NCBI GenBank assembly: GCA_035352635.1
Contig: DAOPYA010000011.1
Span: 1-60,304, forward strand
Length of the DNA stretch: 60,304 nucleotides
Origin: Rifleibacterium sp035352635
GTDB taxonomy: Bacteria > Muiribacteriota > Ozemobacteria > Ozemobacterales > Ozemobacteraceae
Reading direction: 5' to 3'
Part shown: positions 15,926 to 23,624 of the stretch, piece by piece
Numbering within the stretch: the first letter of the stretch is position 1
How the letters are laid out: each line of letters starts with the position of its first letter
The notes under the pieces: generated by a model
The model's input: the letters and a program-made list of their open reading frames with translations, nothing else
The model's database searches: none
What the model was told of the DNA's origin: nothing
Position numbers and translations under genes: made by a program

Positions 15926-16306
15926 ATGCCCGCATTCAAATTCAACCATAACAACATCAATGTTCTGAACCTCGAAAAGAGCATGGCATTCTACCAGAAA
16001 GCCCTGGGGTTGAGCGAAGTCAAACGAAAAACCGCTGAAGACGGCAGTTTTATTCTTGTTTATCTTGGTGATGGCACCGGCGGGCACCGTCTCGAACTTA
16101 CCTGGCTGCGTGACCGAACTGAACCTTATAATCTTGGCGACAATGAGTTTCATATTGCCTTCACCACCAACGATTACCCGGGCGCCCACGCGATGCACAA
16201 AGAGATGGGCTGCATCTGTTACGAAAACCCGAAAATGGGCATCTATTTCATTGCCGACCCAGATAATTACTGGCTTGAAATCGTTCCGGAAAAGAAAATG
16301 CAATAA
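15926..16306 (+). CDS. Glyoxalase I-like VOC family protein
   Basis: A 126-residue vicinal-oxygen-chelate protein, the length of bacterial GloA. All four metal-ligand positions of glyoxalase I can be aligned: His8 (FNHNNINVLNLEKS), Glu57 (HRLELTW), His76 (EFHIAFTTND) and Glu118 (NYWLEIVP). This supports lactoylglutathione lyase activity, converting the methylglyoxal hemithioacetal, although other thiol cofactors are possible in an anaerobe. Start ATG 15926 with AAGGAG at 15913-15918, 18 bases after the transketolase stop, so likely in one operon. A methylglyoxal-detoxifying enzyme beside a triose-handling enzyme makes metabolic sense. Confidence 0.87.
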   Translation: MPAFKFNHNNINVLNLEKSMAFYQKALGLSEVKRKTAEDGSFILVYLGDGTGGHRLELTWLRDRTEPYNLGDNEFHIAFTTNDYPGAHAMHKEMGCICYENPKMGIYFIADPDNYWLEIVPEKKMQ

Positions 16307-17209
16307 ATGAACGGTATGGCTGTAAAAAATCGACGTGGCGCCCTGGGGCCAACGCAGTTAATTGCGATCATTCTGTTGCTCACCGCCATTGGCATCGGCA
16401 TTTATTACTATCTGCAATATCGGCAGAGCAAGGTCGTCAAACCACCACGGCCGGCAAGCGCTCCGGCGGGCTTTTTCCCCGTAGACAAGGCTTTACGGCA
16501 GGCTACGCTGCAGACTGGCAACATTGTTTATGGCGGCAACCCGATCACCGCGAGCAGCACCCGGCTGACTATCTTAAAAAATCTCGCCTACCATACGGGT
16601 TACAGCGACGAGCGCCGCAACCCGATCTGGGCAGCCTACCGCCTCGACACCGATAACAGCAGCGACACATTCAAGCGGCCCAAGGGCTTTAAGGTTGATC
16701 TGCGAACCAGCGCCCGCATAACCCCGAGTGATTACGTCAAGAGCGGCTACGACCGCGGGCACATGGCGCCGAACTCAGCGATTGCCGAGCGTTATGGGCT
16801 TGACGCCCAGCTAGAGACCTTTCTGATGAGCAACATCGTGCCACAGGCACCAGTGCTCAATCGTCAGGTCTGGCAGCGTCTTGAAAGGCTTGAAGACGAA
16901 TATTCGAATATCCTCGAAAATGTCTGGGTAATTACCGGGCCAGTTTTCGACGATCACATTCAGCTGATGAACAAAGATATTGAGGTTCCTGACGCCTTCT
17001 TCAAAATCATCTTCGATGAACAACAAGACAACGTGCGGGCGCTGGCCTTTCTGATTCAGCAGGATGTGACCGGCAAAGAGCCGATCGACAGCTTTCTGAC
17101 CAGTATCGACGAGATCGAAAAATTAACCGGGCTCGACTTTATCGCACCGCTTGCCGACGATATCGAAAACAGTCTGGAAGCGGCCACGCCTGGGCGCCTG
17201 TGGCAATGA
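16307..17209 (+). CDS. Membrane-anchored DNA/RNA non-specific endonuclease
   Basis: A 300-residue protein. A hydrophobic segment at residues 18-37 (LIAIILLLTAIGIGIYYYLQ) anchors the N-terminus with the catalytic domain probably outside. The domain carries the beta-beta-alpha-Me signature YDRGHMAPNSA (about residues 146-156, catalytic His) and MSNIVPQAPVLNRQVWQRLE with the metal-binding Asn, as in NucA/Serratia nucleases. It would degrade extracellular DNA and RNA for nutrition or DNA processing. It starts directly at the stop of the glyoxalase gene (TAAATGA), so it is translationally coupled to it. A GTG/ATG choice a few codons further in is possible. Confidence 0.93.
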   Translation: MNGMAVKNRRGALGPTQLIAIILLLTAIGIGIYYYLQYRQSKVVKPPRPASAPAGFFPVDKALRQATLQTGNIVYGGNPITASSTRLTILKNLAYHTGYSDERRNPIWAAYRLDTDNSSDTFKRPKGFKVDLRTSARITPSDYVKSGYDRGHMAPNSAIAERYGLDAQLETFLMSNIVPQAPVLNRQVWQRLERLEDEYSNILENVWVITGPVFDDHIQLMNKDIEVPDAFFKIIFDEQQDNVRALAFLIQQDVTGKEPIDSFLTSIDEIEKLTGLDFIAPLADDIENSLEAATPGRLWQ

Positions 17210-17311
17210 AGGGTTAACGACTCTGCCGGCCCTGCTTCTGGCGAAGTGGGTGTTGAAGTGAAGGCGGGCATGTGGTAGGCTTTGAACAAACAACGACAGG
17301 GGAGCAGCGAC

Positions 17312-18028
17312 ATGTTTGACCAGCGAGTGGCATTGTTGAGTGATTATGCCGGGCAGTATCTTAAAAAAGGCGAAACCCTCGAATCCGGCAGCCTCTGGAA
17401 CCAGATGATCGGCCTTTTCGGTGGGAACAAGGTGCGACCGGGCATTTCGGGGTTCATGGGCAACCTCAGCAGCACTGATTTTTTGCTCGACGATGGCTTC
17501 GCACCCTTCTGCAAGATTGATGACCGGGTCATCCATGTTAAGAAGATGCAAGATGAATGCCAGATTGCCATTTCAGAAAACGGCCAGGTCTGGGATTTAA
17601 CCGACTGGGGCGAGGATTACATTTTTGTAACCCGCTTCATTGCAGAGTGCTATTTTATGATCACCCGGGATGATTTTCACATCGACAACGACGAGAGAAC
17701 AGTTTTTCGGGCGCTGATAGGCTGTATTGAAGCCACCTCTCGCGAAATCGTCGATGCCCGCAACATCGTGTACTGGACTCTGGTTGAAAAAGTTGTTGAA
17801 GACGGCGTCTTAACCGATGAAGAGCTCGCAACCATGGAAAAGATCCGCAATGAACTTGAAATCGACAGCAGCGATGTTCAGAACCTGCATATAAAAGCGC
17901 TGAATGACTATTACGAACTGGTGCGCAAGCAGCTTGGCGAAGATGACGACGGTCTTGAGCAGCTCGAAAAAATTCAGGAAATGGCCAGGCTGCTGAACGT
18001 TCCATTGAAAAAGTGCAGCGGGCGCTGA
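17312..18028 (+). CDS. Uncharacterised protein with TerB-like helical C-terminus
   Basis: A 238-residue cytoplasmic protein. The second half (DERTVFRALIGCIEATSREIVDAR..., then VLTDEELATMEKIRNELEIDSSD) has the acidic helix-loop pattern of TerB-like domains, which occur in tellurite-resistance and stress proteins. The N-terminal half (SDYAGQYLKKGETLESGSLWNQMIGLFGG) is not recognised. Start ATG 17312 with GGGGAG upstream; the in-frame TTG at 17282 lies before that ribosome site. A TTGAAG-N17-TAGGCT element upstream may be its promoter. The HEAT-repeat gene starts 4 bases after it, so the two probably form an operon and may act together. Confidence 0.6.
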   Translation: MFDQRVALLSDYAGQYLKKGETLESGSLWNQMIGLFGGNKVRPGISGFMGNLSSTDFLLDDGFAPFCKIDDRVIHVKKMQDECQIAISENGQVWDLTDWGEDYIFVTRFIAECYFMITRDDFHIDNDERTVFRALIGCIEATSREIVDARNIVYWTLVEKVVEDGVLTDEELATMEKIRNELEIDSSDVQNLHIKALNDYYELVRKQLGEDDDGLEQLEKIQEMARLLNVPLKKCSGR

Positions 18029-18032
18029 ATTA

Positions 18033-18920
18033 ATGGATGATTACAGTCGCAACTTCAGCTTTCTGAATTCTGAAGATCCCGAAAAACAGCTCGACGGGCT
18101 GGCGTATTTTGCCGCCTGCGATAGCGCCATGTTAACTGCAGAAGCGGTTAACCGGATGGTTTTTCTGGCTGAACGCGCTCCAAAACACATTGCTAATGTT
18201 GCCTCTTCAATAATCGCCCAGAGTCTTGCCAACCGTCAGCACAATTTTATTGCGGCGCCGCTGCTGCACAAGCTTAAAACCGCCCGCGAATCAGAAATCG
18301 CGCTGCACGAACTCGACTGGGCGACCCGGCTCGACACGGTGGCGTTTAAAAAAGCGCTCGAACTATATCTTGACCGCTGTACAGACGAAAAACACATTTC
18401 GTGGCTGGTCAAAAATCTGCCGCGTGCCTACCCTGATGCCGACCAGATTCCGCTGCTGACGCATTTTCTCACCTTCGGCGACGAGCGTATAGTCAGCAAT
18501 ACGATCGAAGGCCTTGAACACATCAAAGACCCGACGGTTGTTTCGCTTTTTGCCCAGATGCTCAGCCACGCGTCACCACGCGTCAGATCGACCGCAGCCG
18601 GCGCACTGGCCAGAACTAACCCAGACAGGGCCTTGAAGGCACTCGAGATCATGCTGAAGAACCCTGACGACATCGCGACGATCAAGGCTGCCTGCCACGC
18701 AATCAGGCAACTGAAGCACCGTGACTTTGCCGAGCTTCTGCTGCCACTTCTCGAATTCGAGAAAATCAAGCATGAGGCTGCTTCGACTCTGGCAGCCCTT
18801 CTGCTCGAAGAGACTGAGGTGCTTTTTGAACACCGGCTGCTCAAAGAGCATAATGACCGCAAAGAACTGCTGGCCATGGCCATGATCGAAAGTTTGCAAA
18901 AACATTGCCAACAGTCATAA
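18033..18920 (+). CDS. HEAT-repeat protein
   Basis: A 295-residue, helix-rich cytoplasmic protein. Repeats of about 30-35 residues have the HEAT/PBS-lyase pattern, clearest at about 165-240: IKDPTVVSLFAQMLSHASP, RVRSTAAGALARTNPDRALKALEIML, IATIKAACHAIRQLKHRDFAELLLPLL. Such solenoids are protein-binding scaffolds; no enzyme motif is visible. It follows the TerB-like gene by 4 bases and precedes dcd, which has its own promoter. Function is unknown; partnership with the TerB-like protein is inferred from linkage only. Confidence 0.78.
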   Translation: MDDYSRNFSFLNSEDPEKQLDGLAYFAACDSAMLTAEAVNRMVFLAERAPKHIANVASSIIAQSLANRQHNFIAAPLLHKLKTARESEIALHELDWATRLDTVAFKKALELYLDRCTDEKHISWLVKNLPRAYPDADQIPLLTHFLTFGDERIVSNTIEGLEHIKDPTVVSLFAQMLSHASPRVRSTAAGALARTNPDRALKALEIMLKNPDDIATIKAACHAIRQLKHRDFAELLLPLLEFEKIKHEAASTLAALLLEETEVLFEHRLLKEHNDRKELLAMAMIESLQKHCQQS

Positions 18921-18935
18921 ATTCGGTGCTATAAT
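18905..18935 (+). promoter_or_regulatory. Promoter of dcd
   Basis: Extended -10 TGCTATAAT (18927-18935) with -35 TTGCCA (18905-18910) at 19-base spacing, overlapping the end of the HEAT gene. Confidence 0.65.
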
Positions 18936-18966
18936 AGCCGTCCAATTTTTTTTATCGGAGGCACTG

Positions 18967-19500
18967 ATGACCATTCTTGGCAGAGAAGCCATCCTTCAGG
19001 AAATGAAAAAGGGCAATATCAAAATTGAACCTTTTGACGAAAAGATGCTCGGCCCGGCCAGCATTGACCTGCACCTGTCAAGCGCTTTTCGCGTATTCGT
19101 TCACCTTCCCAACGAACTGCACCTCACCGACAACATGGATTTCAAGGCCGCCACCAAAGGTCTGGTGGTTCCTGATGGCGACACCCTGACCGTCAGACCC
19201 GGCCAGACAGTGCTTGGCATTACATCCGAAAAAGTGAGCCTTGGAAACGGCCTTTCAGGCTGGCTTGAAGGTCGAAGCCGTTTTGCGCGTGTCGGCCTGC
19301 TCGTTCATATTTCGGCTTCATTCATGCAGCCAGGCATCAGTAATCATCAGGTTCTCGAGATTTCTAATTTCGGGCCCATTCCTCTTAAGCTGATACCCGG
19401 CACCCCCATCTGCCAGTTCATCTTTCAGCGCTGCGAAAACCCCGGGCAATACCATGGGGTATTTGCCGGTCAAACCCCCGAAAATTTCTGGCTTGGCTGA
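18967..19500 (+). CDS. dcd: dCTP deaminase
   Basis: A 177-residue member of the dCTP deaminase/dUTPase trimer family, close to usual length. Family marks: GPASIDLHLSSAFRVF near residue 28, the GRSRFARVGLLVHISASFMQPG segment (about 101-122) with the Arg/Ser substrate loop, and NHQVLEISNFGP with the catalytic Glu. The C-terminal GTPICQFIFQRCENP closes the fold. It converts dCTP to dUTP in pyrimidine nucleotide synthesis; bifunctional release to dUMP cannot be excluded. Start ATG 18967 with CGGAGG upstream. A strong bidirectional terminator follows. Confidence 0.93.
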   Translation: MTILGREAILQEMKKGNIKIEPFDEKMLGPASIDLHLSSAFRVFVHLPNELHLTDNMDFKAATKGLVVPDGDTLTVRPGQTVLGITSEKVSLGNGLSGWLEGRSRFARVGLLVHISASFMQPGISNHQVLEISNFGPIPLKLIPGTPICQFIFQRCENPGQYHGVFAGQTPENFWLG

Positions 19501-19540
19501 ACTGCCCGAACTCTGGCTGAGTTCTGCCTGAGTTCTTCGC

Positions 19541-19582
19541 AAAAAAAGAGGCCGCACCTTGTCGGTGCGGCCTCTTTTTTTT
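19541..19582. terminator. Bidirectional terminator between dcd and the 19594 gene
   Basis: Perfect 12-base stem AGAGGCCGCACC (19547-19558) / GGTGCGGCCTCT (19564-19575) with a 5-base loop, an A-tract on the left and a T-tract on the right, so it works for both converging genes. Confidence 0.95.
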
Positions 19583-19593
19583 AATGCTTGTTT

Positions 19594-20067
19594 TCAGCGT
19601 TTGCGGGCAGGTTTGGGGGTTGCTGCCGGGGCTGCAACCTGAATATTATCAACACCGTGTTCGGCGAATTCTTCGCCAAATTTGGCGGCAAAGCCTTCGT
19701 AGATTTCCATGTGTTCTTCGAAACTGCCAGCTTTTTTGTCGCCGAGCTTTTTATTGAGTTCACGTTCGGCAAGACGTTCTACCAGTTCATCCCAGAAAGT
19801 CTTTTCTTCGAATTCATTAATAAAGGCGCGAGCCAGGGTGTTTTCTTCCCAGGCTTCATCGGGGAAGTATTCCTTGATATCTTCAAGAAATTCTATTTCT
19901 TTTTTCATGCCGTTTTTCCAGGCGTAGGCAAAGATTTTCTGGATCAATTTAAGATAATCATCTTTGCGTTCGTCGTCTTCAGTGTCGTGGGCGGTCATAA
20001 CCCAGTCGGCCATCACAGCAATTTCAACGAGCTTTTCAAGTTCAGCCTTGCTAAAAGTGATTTCCAT
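19594..20067 (-). CDS. Acidic helical protein of unknown function
   Basis: A 157-residue cytoplasmic protein, strongly charged (KAELEKLVEIAVMADWVM..., AHDTEDDERKDDYLKLIQK, EEHMEIYEGFAAKFGEEFAEHG), predicted almost fully helical, ending in an Ala/Pro/Lys tail (APAATPKPARKR). No family was recognised. Start ATG 20067 has AAGGA upstream on the minus strand; the longer frame lacks a ribosome site. It is convergent with dcd across the shared terminator. The acidic body with a basic tail would suit a protein-binding or adaptor role, but that is inference only. Confidence 0.7.
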   Translation of the reverse strand: MEITFSKAELEKLVEIAVMADWVMTAHDTEDDERKDDYLKLIQKIFAYAWKNGMKKEIEFLEDIKEYFPDEAWEENTLARAFINEFEEKTFWDELVERLAERELNKKLGDKKAGSFEEHMEIYEGFAAKFGEEFAEHGVDNIQVAAPAATPKPARKR

Positions 20068-20158
20068 AGTCCGATTCCTTTGTGGGCGAGATTTCAACCA
20101 ACGTCAGATAAATTACCACAGATACGGGGCAACCGCCATATTTTTGTTACCAGCCAGG

Positions 20159-20806
20159 TCAAAGTTCATCGAAGTGGCGGGCAAAATCGACAACACTGTC
20201 GAAAACCGGCACTCCACAGGCTTTTAGCCGGTGCTTTGAGTTATGCCCGGCCGCGATGAGGACGCAGGGAATCCCCATTGCCGAAGCAGTTTCAAAGTCA
20301 TGCACGGTGTCGCCAACCATAAGGGCCGCGTCTTTTTGACAGCTGGTTTCGGCGATCAGGTTCATGCCAAGCTCGATCTTGCTGTGTGCGTAGCTGTCGC
20401 CAAGCCCGCGAATCTTATCAAAGTAGCTTTCGAGCTGGTAATGAATGATACATTGCCGCAAAGAGCCATCATAAAGAGCAGAAAGAATGAATTGCCTGAC
20501 CCCGCGTTGTTTAAAAGCAGTCAGCGCACCATGAACGCCTGAATGCAGGCGGCAGTCAAACATCCGGGTCGCGTAGGCATCGATATATTCTTTACCGGCG
20601 GCTTCGTAGGATTCTCTTGAAAAATCAAAACCAATATTTTCATAGTATTTTTTAATAGGAAACTCGAATTTTTCAAGATAGTCAGACAACGTCAGCTCAT
20701 TTAGCGCCCGTTGCTTCAGGCTCACATTGATAATCTCGATGCATTCTTTGACATCATCGAGAAGAGTGCCGTTCCAGTCCCAGAAAATGGCTGAATAATT
20801 GCCCAT
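20159..20806 (-). CDS. HAD-superfamily phosphatase (phosphoglycolate phosphatase-like)
   Basis: A 215-residue HAD hydrolase. Motif I is IFWDWNGTLLDD (nucleophile Asp, about residues 8-19), motif II FILSALYDG, motif III Lys in the SKIELG region, motif IV MVGDTVHDFETASAMG, matching the phosphoglycolate phosphatase-like subgroup with a helical cap. It probably removes phosphate from small metabolites; the substrate is unknown. Motif I has Trp-Asn (DWNGT) where DxDGT is usual, so the second Asp that acts as general acid is replaced by Asn, which may reduce activity or change specificity. Start ATG 20806 with GGGAG upstream. Confidence 0.85.
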   Translation of the reverse strand: MGNYSAIFWDWNGTLLDDVKECIEIINVSLKQRALNELTLSDYLEKFEFPIKKYYENIGFDFSRESYEAAGKEYIDAYATRMFDCRLHSGVHGALTAFKQRGVRQFILSALYDGSLRQCIIHYQLESYFDKIRGLGDSYAHSKIELGMNLIAETSCQKDAALMVGDTVHDFETASAMGIPCVLIAAGHNSKHRLKACGVPVFDSVVDFARHFDEL

Positions 20807-20933
20807 GATAAAACTCCCGGTATGCGAAAATACCGGGGCATTATAGCACAAAGTGCTTCGCCAAGGCACCAGAGACCGGCAAAGAACCAGGGCAAACGGA
20901 AACTTTTTTTCTCCAATAGTGGTCTAATGGCAT

Positions 20934-21138
20934 GTCAGTCGTTGCAACGCTCTGCGATCTTCGCACCCTCATAGTTCCATCTGCTCACTCTGCTCGCACG
21001 ACCGGAACACGGGCTCTAAGCCGCATCCTGCGGCAATCGCCCGCGTTTTGCCCTCCAGGCAAAACGTCCGGTCTTAGCGGCATCGTTTGCAGGGAACTAT
21101 GGGGTGCTCGACAAGCAACGCTTATGCAAGCGCCTGAC
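20934..21138. repeat. 205-bp structured palindromic element
   Basis: Outer imperfect arms: GTCAG...GCACCCTCATAGTTCC (20934-20978) against GGAACTATGGGGTGC...CTGAC (21092-21138). Nested inside: ACCGGA (21001) / TCCGGT (21067), GGGC (21011) / GCCC (21039) enclosing CCGCA-TCC-TGCGG (21021-21033), and a perfect hairpin GTTTTGCC-CTCCA-GGCAAAAC (21045-21065). This is a branched cruciform between two minus-strand genes, with no coding potential. It could be a non-autonomous repeat of the genome or a structured RNA. Confidence 0.7.
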
Positions 21139-21197
21139 CTGCCGAAACTATCATCTAGAGATAGATCAGGGTGCACTGCAAAGGCATGAAGATGCTG

Positions 21198-21770
21198 TTA
21201 CATCGACTGGATGCCGCTGTATCTTGACAGGCGTGCCATGGCTTCTTCGGCCTGTTCACGGGTGCTGACGCAGGGGAAGACGGTGAGAACATCGCCATTC
21301 TGTTTAATCAGAAGAATTTCGTAGCGTTCGGCAACCGAGGACCATGGCAGGCGCCGATAAGCAAAACAGTTGATTCTGAAACCTGCAAATTCGGCAAAGC
21401 GAAGGCTTGCGGTTTGGCCGAGCAGGCTAAGCCCGGTGAGATCAAGCTGCCCGGTTTCGGCCGAAAACCGGATTTTTCGAAAGCTGTCTCTGAAAAGTGA
21501 CAGGCTATGAGCCAGCAATGACACACCGATCAGAAATAAAAACACCGCCATAATACTTGTGAAGGTTCGGTTAGCCGAACCCGATAGTGCCAGAGTCAGG
21601 TTGTAAAGGCCGCCGAGAATAAACGATGAGCAGGCCACTGCCACCAGAAGCATCTCGAGATAGAGGTCGGCAGTTCGGCGGCATTCAACCTGAAGATTGC
21701 CGCCAACTTCCTTGATATAAAAATCAAGAAAGGCGTGCCCGCCTTCCATTGGAGTGTTTGCAGTAACCAT
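21198..21770 (-). CDS. Predicted membrane protein of unknown function
   Basis: A 190-residue protein with two membrane segments near residues 40-60 (EMLLVAVACSSFILGGLYNLTLAL) and 68-88 (TSIMAVFLFLIGVSLLAHSLSLF), then a soluble C-terminal part (KIRFSAETGQLDLTGLSLLG... WSSVAERYEILLIKQNGDVLTVFPCVSTREQAEEAMARLSRYSG). This pattern resembles small two-helix membrane proteins with a PH-like beta domain, but no family was recognised. Start ATG 21770 has GAGG about 10 bases upstream; a TTG at 21788 in the same frame overlaps that site. Its neighbour on the left is the structured palindrome. Confidence 0.65.
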   Translation of the reverse strand: MVTANTPMEGGHAFLDFYIKEVGGNLQVECRRTADLYLEMLLVAVACSSFILGGLYNLTLALSGSANRTFTSIMAVFLFLIGVSLLAHSLSLFRDSFRKIRFSAETGQLDLTGLSLLGQTASLRFAEFAGFRINCFAYRRLPWSSVAERYEILLIKQNGDVLTVFPCVSTREQAEEAMARLSRYSGIQSM

Positions 21771-21923
21771 ATTATTCAGGCCTCGCAACAGAATAAGTCA
21801 TAAGATTCACCCGGCTTTCTCACTTATGATAATATTTCAAACGCCCCTAAAAATATATCTTTCTCTGAACAATTGGCAAATCCTCGTTGCAAGAGCAAGC
21901 AGCAATATTCTGCTGATAAAGGC

Positions 21924-21951
21924 TTGCGTATTTTTTTTTCGGCATTATAAT
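21924..21951 (+). promoter_or_regulatory. Promoter of the phospholipase D-family gene
   Basis: -35 TTGCGT (21924-21929), a 16-base spacer containing a T-run, and a perfect -10 TATAAT (21946-21951), 33 bases before the ATG. Confidence 0.65.
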
Positions 21952-21983
21952 TCTTGTACAATCTGCACTGTAAGAGGTAAAAA

Positions 21984-23483
21984 ATGAGACGAATCGGTAG
22001 TTTTCTGATACTGATTGTTCTTCTGGTAGCTTTCAGCGGTTATTCTCAGCCGGTGCAAGCCGATGTCGAAAAGTATTTTGACAACATTCAAACCAATGCT
22101 TTTGACCCTGATGCCAAAATCAGGTTTTTGCCCGAAAATGTCAATGCCTGGTTTGCCCGCTGGAGCATTCTCGATAATGCCCGCAAAAGCATCGACGTGA
22201 CCTATTTTATCGTCGAACAGGATATTTTCGGCATGAGTATGCTCGGCATGCTCTACAAAAAAGCAAGAGAAGGCGTCAACATCAGGCTGATGGTTGATGC
22301 TCGCGGCACCAAAGGTCTGACCCGCAAGTTTATCGGTCAAGACATCCTTCAGGAACTGGTCAAGTTCAAAAATGTGCAGATTCGCGTTTTTAACCCGGTT
22401 CATCGCAAGCTTCAGGCTCTTTTTGACGATCTGCGCAAGATCACCGCTTCAAACCATGACAAGATTATTATTGTCGATGACGAAATGCTGATCACCGGTG
22501 GCCGCAACATTTCGAAGAGCTATTTTGTTGATCCGCGCGATCTGAAAACCGTCTACCGTGATACTGACGTCGTGGTTCAGAGCCGCAAGGTTTGCAACCA
22601 GGCCGGGATGGCCTTTGACGAAGAATTCAGAAACGGCGGCACTTTCCAGATTTATAAAGATGTTTTCGGTAACGCCGACACCATGAGTAAAGACCTCGAA
22701 ATAGCCTACAACGCCATGCGGCGCTTTATAACCGGCGGCGGTCTTTTCAAGGCACCCTCCCCGACCCTCAGCAAAGAAGCCAACGCTCTGCTTGTCAAAT
22801 ACAACGACGAACTGAAAAATTTCGAACGCATGCAGCATTACGCATCTTTCAGGCTTTTCAACGGCGAAAGAAGCTACCCAACCCGCATTCTCGACAAGCA
22901 TTCGATTCAGGGTTCCCGCAACGATATTACCAACAACATTTCAGGGCTGATGGACGCGGCTGAATCAGAAATCATCATTCAGAACCCCTATGTTGTTCTG
23001 ACCGAAGAAGCCAGAGCAGCCATTAAAAGAGCCAGTGACCGTGGTGTTAAAATTATAATTCACACCAACAGCCCCATGAGTTCTGACAGTCTGCTGACCC
23101 AGGCCATGTTTATCGGCGACTGGAAAGGCATTCTTAAAGAGATGCCGAACGTCAGAATTTTTGGTTATAAGCTCGCCACCAAGTTGCACTCAAAAGTGTT
23201 CGTTTTTGACCGCAAAGTTGCGATCATCGGCACCTACAACATGGATTACGTCAGTGAACAGATTAACTCTGAAGTCATTTCGGTCATCAAGGCGCGGCCA
23301 TTCGCCACTCAGGTCGCCGAGCGCATCATGCGTGATATCGGCGATTCACATGAATACAAAATCAAGGTTGAACGCGATGGTTCGGTAACCACGGTGTTTG
23401 GGCCAGAATCACATTCTGACAAGTCTGTAATCGATCGCCTCAATCTGCTGCAGAAGCTGCAGTGGCTCAAACCGCTGATCTAA
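21984..23483 (+). CDS. Exported phospholipase D family protein (cardiolipin synthase-like)
   Basis: A 499-residue protein. Signal peptide at residues 1-26 (IGSFLILIVLLVAFSGYSQPVQA). Two complete HKD sites: NHDKIIIVDDEMLITGGRN (about 158-176) and LHSKVFVFDRKVAIIGTYNMD (about 400-420), each with the HxKx4D core and the downstream G-G/S-x-N. This is the arrangement of cardiolipin synthases and secreted phosphatidyl-transferases. The signal sequence and missing membrane helices suggest periplasmic action on phospholipids. Start ATG 21984 with AGAGG upstream. It is monocistronic, with its own promoter and a following terminator. The related protein at 12292 has degenerate motifs. Confidence 0.9.
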   Translation: MRRIGSFLILIVLLVAFSGYSQPVQADVEKYFDNIQTNAFDPDAKIRFLPENVNAWFARWSILDNARKSIDVTYFIVEQDIFGMSMLGMLYKKAREGVNIRLMVDARGTKGLTRKFIGQDILQELVKFKNVQIRVFNPVHRKLQALFDDLRKITASNHDKIIIVDDEMLITGGRNISKSYFVDPRDLKTVYRDTDVVVQSRKVCNQAGMAFDEEFRNGGTFQIYKDVFGNADTMSKDLEIAYNAMRRFITGGGLFKAPSPTLSKEANALLVKYNDELKNFERMQHYASFRLFNGERSYPTRILDKHSIQGSRNDITNNISGLMDAAESEIIIQNPYVVLTEEARAAIKRASDRGVKIIIHTNSPMSSDSLLTQAMFIGDWKGILKEMPNVRIFGYKLATKLHSKVFVFDRKVAIIGTYNMDYVSEQINSEVISVIKARPFATQVAERIMRDIGDSHEYKIKVERDGSVTTVFGPESHSDKSVIDRLNLLQKLQWLKPLI

Positions 23484-23504
23484 GATCTACTGCCATTTTA
23501 CAAG

Positions 23505-23537
23505 GGGGGCTGCCCAATCCGGGTGGCCCCCGTTTTT
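23505..23537 (+). terminator. Terminator after the phospholipase D-family gene
   Basis: Stem GGGGGC..CCC / GGG..GCCCCC (23505-23515 with 23521-23531, two-base internal mismatch), loop AATCC, followed by GTTTTT. Confidence 0.8.
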
Positions 23538-23547
23538 ATTGGCGGGG

Positions 23548-23575
23548 TTGACTTTTGTCACAAAAAAAGTATCAT
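23548..23575 (+). promoter_or_regulatory. Promoter of the hydE-msrBA unit
   Basis: -35 TTGACT (23548-23553), a 16-base spacer, -10 TATCAT (23570-23575), 50 bases before the hydE ATG. Confidence 0.6.
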
Positions 23576-23624
23576 ATATATTGTTTGCACAAAATTTCAC
23601 TAAGCATGAACGGTGGTAGAAAAT

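Noticed and set aside
20932..21189. Short frames inside the palindromic element
   Set aside because: They follow from the inverted-repeat structure; no ribosome site or family.
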